64,000 bases of DNA, from assembly GCA_964587915.1 (NCBI GenBank), contig CAZPMK010000001.1, positions 88,364 through 152,363 on the forward strand. The letters are read 5' to 3'. Of this stretch, positions 42,561 through 50,776 are shown piece after piece (position 1 is the first letter of the stretch; every line of letters starts with the position of its first letter). Source of the DNA: CAG-177 sp964587915 (GTDB lineage Bacteria > Bacillota > Clostridia > Oscillospirales > Acutalibacteraceae). The position numbers and the translations under genes were made by a program. The notes beneath the pieces are model-generated. The model was not told the origin of the DNA. It saw only the letters and a list, made by a program, of their open reading frames with translations, and did no database searches.

Positions 42561-44306
42561 ATGGAAATGGTAAATATTAAAATAAACAATATGCCCCTGA
42601 GCGTTCCCAAGGGCATTTCTATCCTTGAAGCGGCAAGATATGCGGGTATCGAAATCCCCACTCTTTGCTACCTCAAGGAGCTTAACGAAATCGGCGCTTG
42701 CCGTATCTGCATGGTTGAGGTCAAGGGTGCACGCTCCCTTGTTTCCGCCTGCGTATTCCCCGTAAACGAGGGTATGGAGGTATTCACCAACACCGAAAAG
42801 GTAAGAAAGAGCCGCAGACACACTCTCGAGCTTGTTCTTTCCACCCACAGAAAGGAATGCCTTTCCTGCGTTCGCAGCGGAAACTGCGAGCTTCAGAAGC
42901 TCTGCAAGGATTACGGCGTTACCGATGAAAACGCTTTTGAGGGCGAATATCCCGAATTCCAGTACGATGATTCCGCTCCTCACATGATAAGAGATAACAG
43001 CAAGTGCGTTCTTTGCCGCCGCTGCGTTGCCGCCTGCGATAATCAGGCTATCAGCGTTATCGGTGCAAACGCAAGAGGCTTTGATACTCACATCGGCTCT
43101 CCCTTTGAGCTTCCTCTTTTCGATTATTCCTGCGTATCCTGCGGTCAGTGCATAGTCAACTGCCCTACGGGTGCTCTTTATGAAAAGGATGATACCGCAA
43201 AGGTATTCGATGCAATTGCAGACCCCGACAAGTATGTTGTCGTCAACACCGCTCCCTCAATAAGAGTTACTCTCGGCGAGGCATTCGGAAATGAGGTTGG
43301 CACGAACGTTACCGGCAAAATGGTTGCCGCTCTTCGCAGACTCGGCTTCAACAAGGTATTTGACACCGATTTCTCGGCAGACCTTACCATCATGGAAGAA
43401 GCAAACGAGCTTATGGAAAGAATCAGCAACGGCGGTGCTCTGCCTCTCATCACCTCCTGCTCACCCGGTTGGGTTAAGTATTGCGAGCATTATTTCCCCG
43501 AGCAGATAAATCATCTTTCGAGCTGTAAATCTCCTCAGCAGATGTTCGGTGCAGTCATCAAGACATGGTACGCCAAGAAGATGAACCTTGACCCCAAGGA
43601 TATCGTTGTTGTCAGCATCATGCCCTGTACCGCTAAGAAATTTGAGTGCGGCAGAGAGGATCAGTCGGCAAGCGGATATCCCGATGTTGATTACGCTCTT
43701 ACCACAAGAGAGCTTGCAAGAATGATTAACACAGCAGGCATCAACTTCAATATTCTTCCTGATGAGAACTTTGACAGTCCTCTCGGCGAGGGCACCGGAG
43801 CAGGCGTTATTTTCGGCGCTACCGGCGGCGTTATGGAGGCTGCTTTGAGAACGGCTGTTGAAACCCTTACGGGCGAGGAGCTTGAAAGCCTTGACTTCAC
43901 CGAGGTCAGAGGAACCGTGGGAATCAAGGAAGCAACCTACACCGTCAACGGCATGGAGATTAAGGTTTGTGCCGCAAGCGGTCTTGCAAACGCAAAGAAG
44001 GTCATGGAGGATATCAAGAACGGTACAAGTCCGTATCACTTCGTTGAGATTATGGCTTGCCCCGGCGGATGCGTAAACGGCGGTGGTCAGCCCGTACAGC
44101 CTGCAAGCGTTCGCAACTTTGTTGACCTCAAGGGCATCAGAGGCAAGGCTCTTTACGAGGCGGACAGAAATCTTCCCGTCAGAAAGTCCCACGAAAGCGA
44201 GGCTATCAAGACGGTATACAGAGAATATTTCGAGAAGCCGGGCAGCCATGTTGCACATGAGGTTCTCCATACCACTTACGTTAAGAGAGATAAGTACGCA
44301 AAATAA
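42561..44306 (+). CDS. hydA: Catalytic [FeFe] hydrogenase subunit HydA
   Basis: 581 residues. The N-terminal [2Fe-2S] domain (Cys in CYL, CRIC and SAC) is followed by a His-ligated [4Fe-4S] region (HRKECLSCVRSGNCELQKLC), two [4Fe-4S] motifs (CVLCRRCVAAC, CVSCGQCIVNC) and the H-cluster domain. Loop L2 is MPCTAKKFE (Cys356) and L3 is MACPGGCVNGGGQP (Cys500, Cys504). L1 reads TSCSPGW with Cys300-Ser301 instead of the textbook double Cys. It makes or consumes H2 in the cytoplasm. GAGGAGG precedes the ATG; it is the last gene of the operon. Maturases are encoded at 55.0-58.7 kb. Confidence 0.96.
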   Translation: MEMVNIKINNMPLSVPKGISILEAARYAGIEIPTLCYLKELNEIGACRICMVEVKGARSLVSACVFPVNEGMEVFTNTEKVRKSRRHTLELVLSTHRKECLSCVRSGNCELQKLCKDYGVTDENAFEGEYPEFQYDDSAPHMIRDNSKCVLCRRCVAACDNQAISVIGANARGFDTHIGSPFELPLFDYSCVSCGQCIVNCPTGALYEKDDTAKVFDAIADPDKYVVVNTAPSIRVTLGEAFGNEVGTNVTGKMVAALRRLGFNKVFDTDFSADLTIMEEANELMERISNGGALPLITSCSPGWVKYCEHYFPEQINHLSSCKSPQQMFGAVIKTWYAKKMNLDPKDIVVVSIMPCTAKKFECGREDQSASGYPDVDYALTTRELARMINTAGINFNILPDENFDSPLGEGTGAGVIFGATGGVMEAALRTAVETLTGEELESLDFTEVRGTVGIKEATYTVNGMEIKVCAASGLANAKKVMEDIKNGTSPYHFVEIMACPGGCVNGGGQPVQPASVRNFVDLKGIRGKALYEADRNLPVRKSHESEAIKTVYREYFEKPGSHVAHEVLHTTYVKRDKYAK

Positions 44307-44321
44307 TTACAATATGCAATT

Positions 44322-44345
44322 GCCGCCGTCAATTCCGATGGCGGC
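44322..44345 (+). terminator. Terminator of the hydrogenase operon
   Basis: GCCGCC (44322-44327) pairs with GGCGGC (44340-44345), extendable by further pairs, followed by TTTGTATATTT. Confidence 0.75.
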
Positions 44346-44443
44346 TTTGTATATTTATACGGCAAAATACCCTATATTGTGAAAATATGCACCGAATGCT
44401 TTGTTTAAACAACTCAAAAAACAAAGAAAAAGAAAAAATAACT

Positions 44444-44472
44444 TGACACAAGCTCCGCCGTGGGTTATAATA
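44444..44472 (+). promoter_or_regulatory. Consensus promoter of the lysine transporter operon
   Basis: Perfect TTGACA (44444-44449), 17-base spacer, perfect TATAAT (44467-44472). Transcription would start about 5 bases before the riboswitch. Confidence 0.9.
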
Positions 44473-44483
44473 TGAAAAAATTG

Positions 44484-44647
44484 ATAGAGGTTGCGGAAGC
44501 GATGATTAGCTCTCGGTATACGCCGGCAAGCGGCTGTGAGCGAAAGGCAATTCCGCCGAAACACCGTATCGGTTGCCGCCGCTCGGTTGTTGGGATCGTG
44601 TCAAACAGATACGGTACTGTCGCGCACAATTTGCGTGGAGGGCTATC
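44484..44647 (+). promoter_or_regulatory. Lysine riboswitch (L-box) aptamer
   Basis: The aptamer has the L-box landmarks in order: GATAGAGGTTGCG at the 5' end, AGTA-like and AGCGAAAGG segments, CCGCCGAAAC, a CTGTC element, and GGAGGGCTATC at the 3' end. The terminal helix P1 is GATAG (44484-44488) with CTATC (44643-44647). It recognises L-lysine and controls the ABC transporter genes that follow. With the promoter and the terminator, it fills the 428-base gap after hydA. The open frame of 85 codons through this region is not a gene. Confidence 0.93.
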
Positions 44648-44671
44648 AAGGCATTGTTTATTTTTAGGAAT

Positions 44672-44707
44672 AAAAGCCTGTGATACCTTTTCGGGTCGCA
44701 GGCTTTT
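44672..44707 (+). terminator. Riboswitch expression-platform terminator
   Basis: AAAAGCCTG (44672-44680) pairs with CAGGCTTTT (44699-44707). The segment GCCTGTGATACC at its 5' side is also nearly complementary to GGCTATCAAGGC at the 3' side of aptamer P1, giving an alternative antiterminator. Lysine binding would stabilise P1 and permit termination (off switch). Confidence 0.85.
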
Positions 44708-44734
44708 AATATTTTAATTCAGGAGATGTTCTCA

Positions 44735-45628
44735 ATGAAAAACGCAAGAAAAATCATTTCGGTACTCCTTGTTGCCGTTATCTGTGTTCTTTGCTTTGCA
44801 GGATGCGGTAACGACGGTGCAAACGAAAACAACATCGACATCAAAAACGCAAAGTCAATAGCGGATCTCAAGGGCGCGAAAATTGCCGCACAAACGGGTA
44901 CTTTCCACGCCGATGCACGTCTTCAGATTGAAGATGTCAAGGGTGAGACCTATCCCGCATTCGATGATCTTCTTACCGCATTTCAGAGCGGTGCAATTGA
45001 CGGCTATATTTCCGAGGAGCCTACCGCTTTCTTCGCAAGCCTTCAATATCCCGACACAATAACCTTCCTTCCTTTCAAGAACAATGATACCGGCTTCACC
45101 ACCTCCGCAGGTGATACCAGCATTGCCGTAGGACTTAAAAAGGGTTCAGATCTTCGCGAGAAGATGAACGCAGTAATCGAGACGATTACCGAGGAGCAGA
45201 AAACTCAGCTCATGGAGCAGATGTCAACTCTTTCCGCAGGCGGCACCATCGAGGCTGTTGCTCTTGTAAGTGAAGCTCCCGCAGAGCCCGTCGGCACTCT
45301 CAAGGTTGCCATGGAATGCAACTACAAGCCCTACAACTGGACTGAAATCGGCGCACAGAGCGTTGGTGCAGTTCCCATCTACGGCGAGGGCAAGGACGGT
45401 CAGTATGCCAACGGCTACGACGTACAGATTGCACAGTACATTGCAAACAAGCTCGGCATGAAGCTCGAAATATACGCTCTTGAATGGGATTCACTCATTC
45501 CCGCCGTTCAGTCAGGCACCGTTGATGCCATTATCGCAGGCATGAGCCCGACAGAGGAGCGTGCAAAAGAGGTTGACTTCACCACTCCGTACTATGAGTC
45601 AAACCTTGTTATCATCATCAAGAAATAA
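44735..45628 (+). CDS. Lysine/amino-acid ABC transporter binding protein with swapped lobes
   Basis: 297-residue lipoprotein (lipobox LCFAGC, Cys about 24). It belongs to the polar-amino-acid binding protein family, but the order is reversed. Residues about 38-165 look like lobe 2 (SIADLKGAKIAAQTGTFHAD, FDDLLTAFQSGAIDGYI and the terminal-type helix). Residues about 187-297 look like lobe 1 (LKVAMECNYKPYNW, YANGYDVQIAQYIANKLG, WDSLIPAVQSGTVDAIIAGM, VDFTTPYYES). Normal members begin with lobe 1. ATG 44735 is used (AGGAG 9 bases upstream). The lysine riboswitch implies lysine or a precursor as ligand. The permease gene follows after 28 bases. Confidence 0.9.
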   Translation: MKNARKIISVLLVAVICVLCFAGCGNDGANENNIDIKNAKSIADLKGAKIAAQTGTFHADARLQIEDVKGETYPAFDDLLTAFQSGAIDGYISEEPTAFFASLQYPDTITFLPFKNNDTGFTTSAGDTSIAVGLKKGSDLREKMNAVIETITEEQKTQLMEQMSTLSAGGTIEAVALVSEAPAEPVGTLKVAMECNYKPYNWTEIGAQSVGAVPIYGEGKDGQYANGYDVQIAQYIANKLGMKLEIYALEWDSLIPAVQSGTVDAIIAGMSPTEERAKEVDFTTPYYESNLVIIIKK

Positions 45629-45656
45629 TCAAAAATAATTTTCAGAGGGAATCGGT

Positions 45657-46424
45657 ATGAGCTTTTTGAATGACGTATGGAATATCATCGTCAAATATTA
45701 CCCCCAGCTTCTTCAAGGCATCGGCAACACCATGCTGATAGCCTTGACGGGCACCGTTGCGGGACTTATCGTCGGCTTGCTGACGGGAATAATACGCACC
45801 GCCCCCGTATCCAAAAATTCGGTGTTCAGAGCATTGCATAAAATCATAAACGGAATAATCACGGTTTATGTTGAGGTGTTCAGAGGCACACCCATGATGG
45901 TTCAGGCGATGGTCATTTATTGGGGCTACGCTTTTGCATCGGGCGGAAATACGCTTCCGCTGATTCCTTCGGGAATTTTGATAGTTTCCATTAACACCGG
46001 TGCATACATGGCGGAGATAGTCCGCGGCGGAATAATCTCCATAGATAAGGGTCAGTTTGAGGGTGCAATGTCGATAGGCATGAAGCATTCGCAGACCATG
46101 CTCAAGGTAATAATTCCGCAGGTTATGCGTAACATTTTGCCCTCGGTCAGCAACGAGTTCGTTATCAATATTAAGGATACCTCCGTGCTGAACGTTATCG
46201 GTGTTACGGAGCTGTACTATTTTGCCGGTGTTATCAAACGCACGAATTTCCAAACATTCCAGACCTATCTTGTGGTATGCGTGCTTTACTTTATCCTTAC
46301 CTTTACCGTTACACGCCTGCTTCGTTATATCGAAAAGAGACTTGACGGCAAGGATAATTACACCATTTTCGGCTCTCAGACCGATGTTGATGCCGAGATT
46401 CGCATCAAAAAGGAGGAAAACTGA
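45657..46424 (+). CDS. Amino-acid ABC transporter permease
   Basis: 255 residues of the HisM/GlnP type with about five membrane helices. The EAA-type loop is near residues 135-155 (KGQFEGAMSIGMKHSQTMLKVIIPQ, coupling with the ATPase), and the conserved EVFRGTPMMVQ segment is near 75. The gene product forms the membrane channel of the lysine-regulated transporter, presumably as a homodimer since only one permease gene is present. Its stop shares one base with the ATPase start (TGATG arrangement), so the two are translationally coupled. Confidence 0.94.
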   Translation: MSFLNDVWNIIVKYYPQLLQGIGNTMLIALTGTVAGLIVGLLTGIIRTAPVSKNSVFRALHKIINGIITVYVEVFRGTPMMVQAMVIYWGYAFASGGNTLPLIPSGILIVSINTGAYMAEIVRGGIISIDKGQFEGAMSIGMKHSQTMLKVIIPQVMRNILPSVSNEFVINIKDTSVLNVIGVTELYYFAGVIKRTNFQTFQTYLVVCVLYFILTFTVTRLLRYIEKRLDGKDNYTIFGSQTDVDAEIRIKKEEN

Positions 46425-47164
46425 TGGCTGAAAAGGTTATAGAGCTTGTCCATTTGCAAAAGCAATTCGGCGAGCATGAGGTTCTGCGTGACATCAATTT
46501 GAGCGTGAGCAAGGGTGAAGTCCTGAGCATAATCGGAGCTTCCGGTTCGGGCAAGAGCACCATGCTTCGCTGCATAAATCTGCTTGAAACGCCCACGTCA
46601 GGTGAAATTCTTTATAACGGAAAAAGCATTACCGATAAGGATTTCAACCTGTCGCAGTACCGTGCAAGAGTCGGCATGGTTTTCCAGAGCTTTAATCTCT
46701 TCAACAACATGACGGCATTGAAAAACTGCATTGTCGGACAGGTTTCCGTTCTCGGCAAAAAGCACGCAGAGGCGGAAGAAACGGCAATGAAGTATCTGCG
46801 TAAGGTCGGCATGGAGCCGTTTATCAACGCAAAGCCTGCACAGCTTTCGGGCGGACAGAAGCAGCGTGTTGCAATTGCAAGAGCGTTGGCAATGGAGCCG
46901 GAGGTTCTGCTTTTCGACGAGCCGACGAGTGCTCTTGACCCGCAGATGGTCGGCGAGGTTCTTGCGGTTATGCGTAACCTTGCACAGGAGGGCTTGACCA
47001 TGATGGTAGTTACCCACGAAATGGCGTTTGCCCGTGACGTTTCCACCAATGTCGTGTTCATGTCGGACGGCGTTATCTGCGAGGAGGGCAAGCCTGCCGA
47101 TATATTCGGCAATCCCCAAAACGCAAAAACAAAGGATTTCCTTTCAAGATTTCTTGAAAAATAA
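46424..47164 (+). CDS. Amino-acid ABC transporter ATP-binding protein
   Basis: 246 residues, GlnQ/HisP-type ATPase. The Walker A is GASGSGKST (about residue 36), signature LSGGQKQRVAIARAL (about 143), Walker B VLLFDEPTSALDP (about 163) and H-loop THEM. It powers uptake by the binding protein and permease encoded upstream. It is the last gene of the riboswitch-controlled operon and is followed directly by a terminator. Confidence 0.96.
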   Translation: MAEKVIELVHLQKQFGEHEVLRDINLSVSKGEVLSIIGASGSGKSTMLRCINLLETPTSGEILYNGKSITDKDFNLSQYRARVGMVFQSFNLFNNMTALKNCIVGQVSVLGKKHAEAEETAMKYLRKVGMEPFINAKPAQLSGGQKQRVAIARALAMEPEVLLFDEPTSALDPQMVGEVLAVMRNLAQEGLTMMVVTHEMAFARDVSTNVVFMSDGVICEEGKPADIFGNPQNAKTKDFLSRFLEK

Positions 47165-47170
47165 TTTCAG

Positions 47171-47197
47171 GCGGTACGGTTCATTGAGCCGTGCCGC
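47171..47197 (+). terminator. Terminator of the lysine transporter operon
   Basis: GCGGTACGGTTC and GAGCCGTGCCGC (two wobbles) around ATT, followed by TTTT. Confidence 0.85.
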
Positions 47198-47272
47198 TTT
47201 TAAGCACCCTAACTTGATTTTTTTGCCGTGTAGTGGTATTATAATATTAACACAATGAAAGGAGGGCTTGCG

Positions 47273-47647
47273 GTGCATTTACAGGAATCGGGAGAAATGT
47301 ACCTTGAGACCATCTATGTTTTGTCTCAAAAAATCGGCTCGGTGCGTTCGCTTGATGTTGCGGAATACATGAATTATTCCAAACCGAGCATCAGCAGAGC
47401 CATGGGCTTGCTCAAAAACGGAAATTATATCCTAATTGATGCCGGCGGATATATAACTCTTACCGAGAGCGGATTGGAAATTGCAAAGAAAATTTACGAA
47501 AGACACACCGTGATAACCCGTCTGCTTATGATGCTCGGGGTTGACGAGGAGACAGCGGCAGAGGACGCTTGCAAAATCGAGCACGATATCAGCGAAAAAT
47601 CCTTTGAAGCAATCAAAAATCATGCCGCAGAAAAAGGAGGCATATAA
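47273..47647 (+). CDS. DtxR/MntR-family metal-dependent regulator
   Basis: 124 residues: an N-terminal winged helix (SLDVAEYMNYSKPSISRAMGLL is the recognition region) and the dimerisation/metal-binding domain, without an SH3-like tail. Potential metal ligands are the His in YERHTV and the C-x2-E-H of DACKIEHD, more like iron-responsive DtxR (Cys-x2-Glu-His) than MntR (Glu-x2-Glu-His). GTG 47273 is the start, since GGAGGG at 47261-47266 is 6 bases away and would lie inside the longer frame. It is immediately followed by a nitroreductase gene (1 base), then copA. Confidence 0.88.
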   Translation: MHLQESGEMYLETIYVLSQKIGSVRSLDVAEYMNYSKPSISRAMGLLKNGNYILIDAGGYITLTESGLEIAKKIYERHTVITRLLMMLGVDEETAAEDACKIEHDISEKSFEAIKNHAAEKGGI

Positions 47648-47648
47648 C

Positions 47649-48170
47649 ATGAACAGTGCATTTGAAAATATGAAAACAAGAAGAAGCACCCGCAAATACA
47701 AGCAGGACATGATTCCCGCAGAGGTGCTTGATGAGATAATCGAGGCGGGGCTGTACGCTCCGAGCGGCAGAAATATGCAGTCACCGATAATCGTTGCCGT
47801 TCGCAATAAAGATATGCGTGACCGCCTTTCACGGCTCAACGCGGCGGTTGCCGGCATGGACGGCGATCCTTTTTACGGTGCTCCGGTCGTGCTTGTCGTG
47901 CTTGCAAACAGAGCGTGTTCGACCTATGTTTATGACGGCAGTCTTACCATGGGAAATCTCATGCTTGCCGCCCATGAAAAAGGTGTTGCGAGCTGTTGGA
48001 TTCACCGTGCAAAAGAGGTTTTCGACTCCGAGGAGGGCAAGACAATTCTCAGGGAGCTTGGAATCGAGGGCGATTACGAGGGAATAGGTAATTGCATTTT
48101 GGGCTATGCCGAGGCTGATATCCCTGCCCCTCCCGAAAGAAAGGACGGCAGAGTTTTTTACATTGACTGA
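47649..48170 (+). CDS. Nitroreductase-family flavoprotein
   Basis: 173 residues of the FMN-dependent nitroreductase fold. The N-terminal motif RRSTRKYKQDMIPAEVLDEI precedes AGLYAPSGRNMQSP (about residues 30-43), which binds FMN phosphate. The late segment GIGNCILGYAEA is also typical. It uses NAD(P)H to reduce nitro, quinone or flavin-like substrates; the real substrate is unknown. AAAGGAGG overlaps the end of the regulator gene, so it forms a two-gene unit with it. copA begins 32 bases later. Confidence 0.9.
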   Translation: MNSAFENMKTRRSTRKYKQDMIPAEVLDEIIEAGLYAPSGRNMQSPIIVAVRNKDMRDRLSRLNAAVAGMDGDPFYGAPVVLVVLANRACSTYVYDGSLTMGNLMLAAHEKGVASCWIHRAKEVFDSEEGKTILRELGIEGDYEGIGNCILGYAEADIPAPPERKDGRVFYID

Positions 48171-48202
48171 ATCAACGCGGTTGGAGGGGAAGAGGCGAGA
48201 GG

Positions 48203-50680
48203 ATGGAACAATATGACGTAACGGGCATGAGCTGTGCCGCTTGCAGTGCAAGAGTTGAAAAGGCGGTCAGTGCCGTTGAGGGCGTGACATCATGCTCTGT
48301 AAATCTTTTGATGAATACAATGGGCGTCGAGGGAACGGCAGACCCGTCAAGCATTATTGCGGCAGTCGAGGCGGCGGGCTATGGTGCTTCCCCCAAGGGC
48401 AAACAGACCGTTCAAAAATCCGACGGCGAAATAAAGGACAAGGAAACGCCCAAAATCATAAAGCGGCTTGTGTCGTCGGTGATATTCCTTGCAGTGCTGA
48501 TGTATTTCTCCATGGGACACATGATAGGCTTACCGCTTCCCGAGGTGTTGGAGCATTCTCCTGCGGCGAACGGACTTATACAGCTTTTGCTTGCGGCGGC
48601 AGTCATGGTGATAAACCAAAGATTCTTCATTAGCGGCTTTAAGGGGGCTTTGAACCGTGCTCCGAACATGGATACCCTTGTTGCACTCGGCTCAACGGCG
48701 GCGTTCGGATACAGCGTCTATGCTCTTTTCGGGGCAATTCATGCACAGACCGTCGGTGACAGCACGGCGGCGATGGAATATATGCACGAATATTATTTTG
48801 AATCCGCCGCAATGATTTTGACTTTGATAACGGTGGGAAAGCTGCTTGAAGCAAGGTCAAAGGGCAAAACGACCAACGCCCTGAAAGGACTTATGGAGCT
48901 TGCTCCCAAAACGGCAAAGCTGATACGCGACGGCAAGGAAATTTCCGTACCCGTTGAGCAGGTCAAGGCGGGAGACATTTTCGTTGTAAGACCCGGCGAG
49001 AGCATTCCCGTTGACGGAACGGTGCTTGACGGAAGCGGAGCTGTTGACGAATCCGCTCTGACGGGCGAAAGTCTGCCGTCGGATAAGCATGAGGGCAGTA
49101 CGGTTTCGGCAGGAACGGTCAATCTGTCGGGCTTCATAAAATGCGAGGCTTCACGGGTCGGTGAGGATACGACTCTTTCACAGATAATAAAAATGGTGGC
49201 GGATGCGGCGGCAACAAAGGCTCCCATAGCCAAAATTGCCGACAAGGTATCGGCGGTGTTTGTGCCGTCCGTCATGGCGATTGCCGCAGTTACGGTTATC
49301 GGCTGGCTCATTGCGGGCGAGAGCTTCGGCTTTGCACTTGCAAGGGGAATCAGTGTGCTTGTAATAAGCTGTCCGTGTGCTCTCGGACTTGCAACCCCCG
49401 TTGCGATAACGGTAGGAAGCGGTGTCGGTGCGAAAAACGGCATTCTGTTCAAAACGGCTGTTTCTCTTGAGGAAGCGGGGAAGGCGAAAACCGTGGTGCT
49501 CGATAAAACGGGAACGGTTACAAGCGGCAAGCCCGTGGTTACGGATATCCTGCCGTGCGGAATTTCAAACGGCGAATTGCTCAAATATGCCTATTCGCTT
49601 GAAATAAAGAGTGAGCATCCGTTGGCGAGAGCGATAAATGAATATGCCGAGACGGATAAAACAGTGCCGTTTGAGGTCACGGATTTCAAGGCATTACCCG
49701 GAAACGGTCTTTGTGCCGTTCTCGACGGTGAACGGCTTGACGGCGGAAATTTTGAATATATATCGGAGCACACGCATATTCCGACAGAATACAAGGTATC
49801 CTCGGAAAGACTTGCCGAGGACGGAAAAACGCCTTTGTTCTTTGCATATAAGGGTGAGCTTCTCGGAATTATTGCCGTTGCGGACACTCTCAAGGAGGAC
49901 AGCACAGAGGCGATAGACAGCCTTCATAAAATGGGCTTGCAGGTTGTAATGCTTACGGGCGACAACAGACGGACAGCCGAGGCGATCGGAAAGGCGGCAG
50001 GCGTTGATAAGGTCATTGCACAGGTTTTGCCCGACGGCAAGGAAAAGGTAATTCGTGAGCTGAGCGAACAGGGTAAAACTGTTATGGTCGGTGACGGAAT
50101 AAACGATGCCCCCGCTCTTACGAGGGCAGATACCGGAATTGCAATAGGTGCGGGTACGGATATTGCAATTGATGCGGCAGATGTAGTGCTTGTCAACAGT
50201 AGGCTCTCCGATGTTCCGTCCGCAATAAAGCTCAGTCGTGCAACGCTGAAAAATATAAAAGAAAACCTGTTTTGGGCGTTTATTTACAATATTATCGGCA
50301 TTCCCGTTGCGGCGGGCGTGTTCATTCCGATATTCGGTTGGCAGTTAAATCCCATGCTTGCCGCCGCGGCGATGAGCCTTTCGAGCTTCTGCGTTGTGAC
50401 GAATGCATTGAGACTTAATTTCTTCAAAACGGGAACGCGAACGAATACAAATAAAAATATTACGGAGGAAAAAACGACCATGGAAAAAACGCTTTATGTT
50501 GAGGGCATGATGTGTGCCCATTGCGAGGCGAGAGTAAAAAGTACACTCGAGGCGCTCCCCGAGGTAACGCTTGCCGAGGTGAGCCATGAGAGCGGCACGG
50601 CAAAGGTTACGCTCAATGCGGATATTTCCGATGAAGCACTTAAAGCCGCCGTTGAAGCACAGGGCTATAAAGTTAAATGA
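48203..50680 (+). CDS. copA: Copper-exporting P-type ATPase with a C-terminal CopZ-like domain
   Basis: 825 residues. The N-terminal heavy-metal domain has GMSCAACSAR. Membrane helices surround the ion motif CPCALGLATP (about 397-406). The actuator has TGES, and DKTGTVTSG gives the phosphorylated Asp. GDGINDAP completes the hinge. After the last helices, a second heavy-metal domain (about 760-825, GMMCAHCEAR) ends the protein. Just before it the DNA carries GGAGG (50464-50468) and an in-frame ATG (50480), so a separate 66-residue CopZ-like chaperone might also be made. It likely exports Cu(I). Confidence 0.95.
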   Translation: MEQYDVTGMSCAACSARVEKAVSAVEGVTSCSVNLLMNTMGVEGTADPSSIIAAVEAAGYGASPKGKQTVQKSDGEIKDKETPKIIKRLVSSVIFLAVLMYFSMGHMIGLPLPEVLEHSPAANGLIQLLLAAAVMVINQRFFISGFKGALNRAPNMDTLVALGSTAAFGYSVYALFGAIHAQTVGDSTAAMEYMHEYYFESAAMILTLITVGKLLEARSKGKTTNALKGLMELAPKTAKLIRDGKEISVPVEQVKAGDIFVVRPGESIPVDGTVLDGSGAVDESALTGESLPSDKHEGSTVSAGTVNLSGFIKCEASRVGEDTTLSQIIKMVADAAATKAPIAKIADKVSAVFVPSVMAIAAVTVIGWLIAGESFGFALARGISVLVISCPCALGLATPVAITVGSGVGAKNGILFKTAVSLEEAGKAKTVVLDKTGTVTSGKPVVTDILPCGISNGELLKYAYSLEIKSEHPLARAINEYAETDKTVPFEVTDFKALPGNGLCAVLDGERLDGGNFEYISEHTHIPTEYKVSSERLAEDGKTPLFFAYKGELLGIIAVADTLKEDSTEAIDSLHKMGLQVVMLTGDNRRTAEAIGKAAGVDKVIAQVLPDGKEKVIRELSEQGKTVMVGDGINDAPALTRADTGIAIGAGTDIAIDAADVVLVNSRLSDVPSAIKLSRATLKNIKENLFWAFIYNIIGIPVAAGVFIPIFGWQLNPMLAAAAMSLSSFCVVTNALRLNFFKTGTRTNTNKNITEEKTTMEKTLYVEGMMCAHCEARVKSTLEALPEVTLAEVSHESGTAKVTLNADISDEALKAAVEAQGYKVK

Positions 50681-50686
50681 TAAATT

Positions 50687-50711
50687 TACCGTCGGCAGGC
50701 TGTCGGCGGTA
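50687..50711 (+). terminator. Terminator after copA
   Basis: TACCGTCGGCA and TGTCGGCGGTA (two wobbles) around GGC, followed by TTTTT. Confidence 0.8.
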
Positions 50712-50776
50712 TTTTTCAAATATGCAGGTTGATTGTATCGTCTCGGGATGCTATAATATACGGCGAGGTGTTATCC

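Noticed and set aside
44460..44717. Open frame of 85 codons downstream of a good promoter
   Set aside because: It lies entirely within the lysine riboswitch and its terminator; codon pattern is not protein-like and the RNA landmarks explain the conservation.
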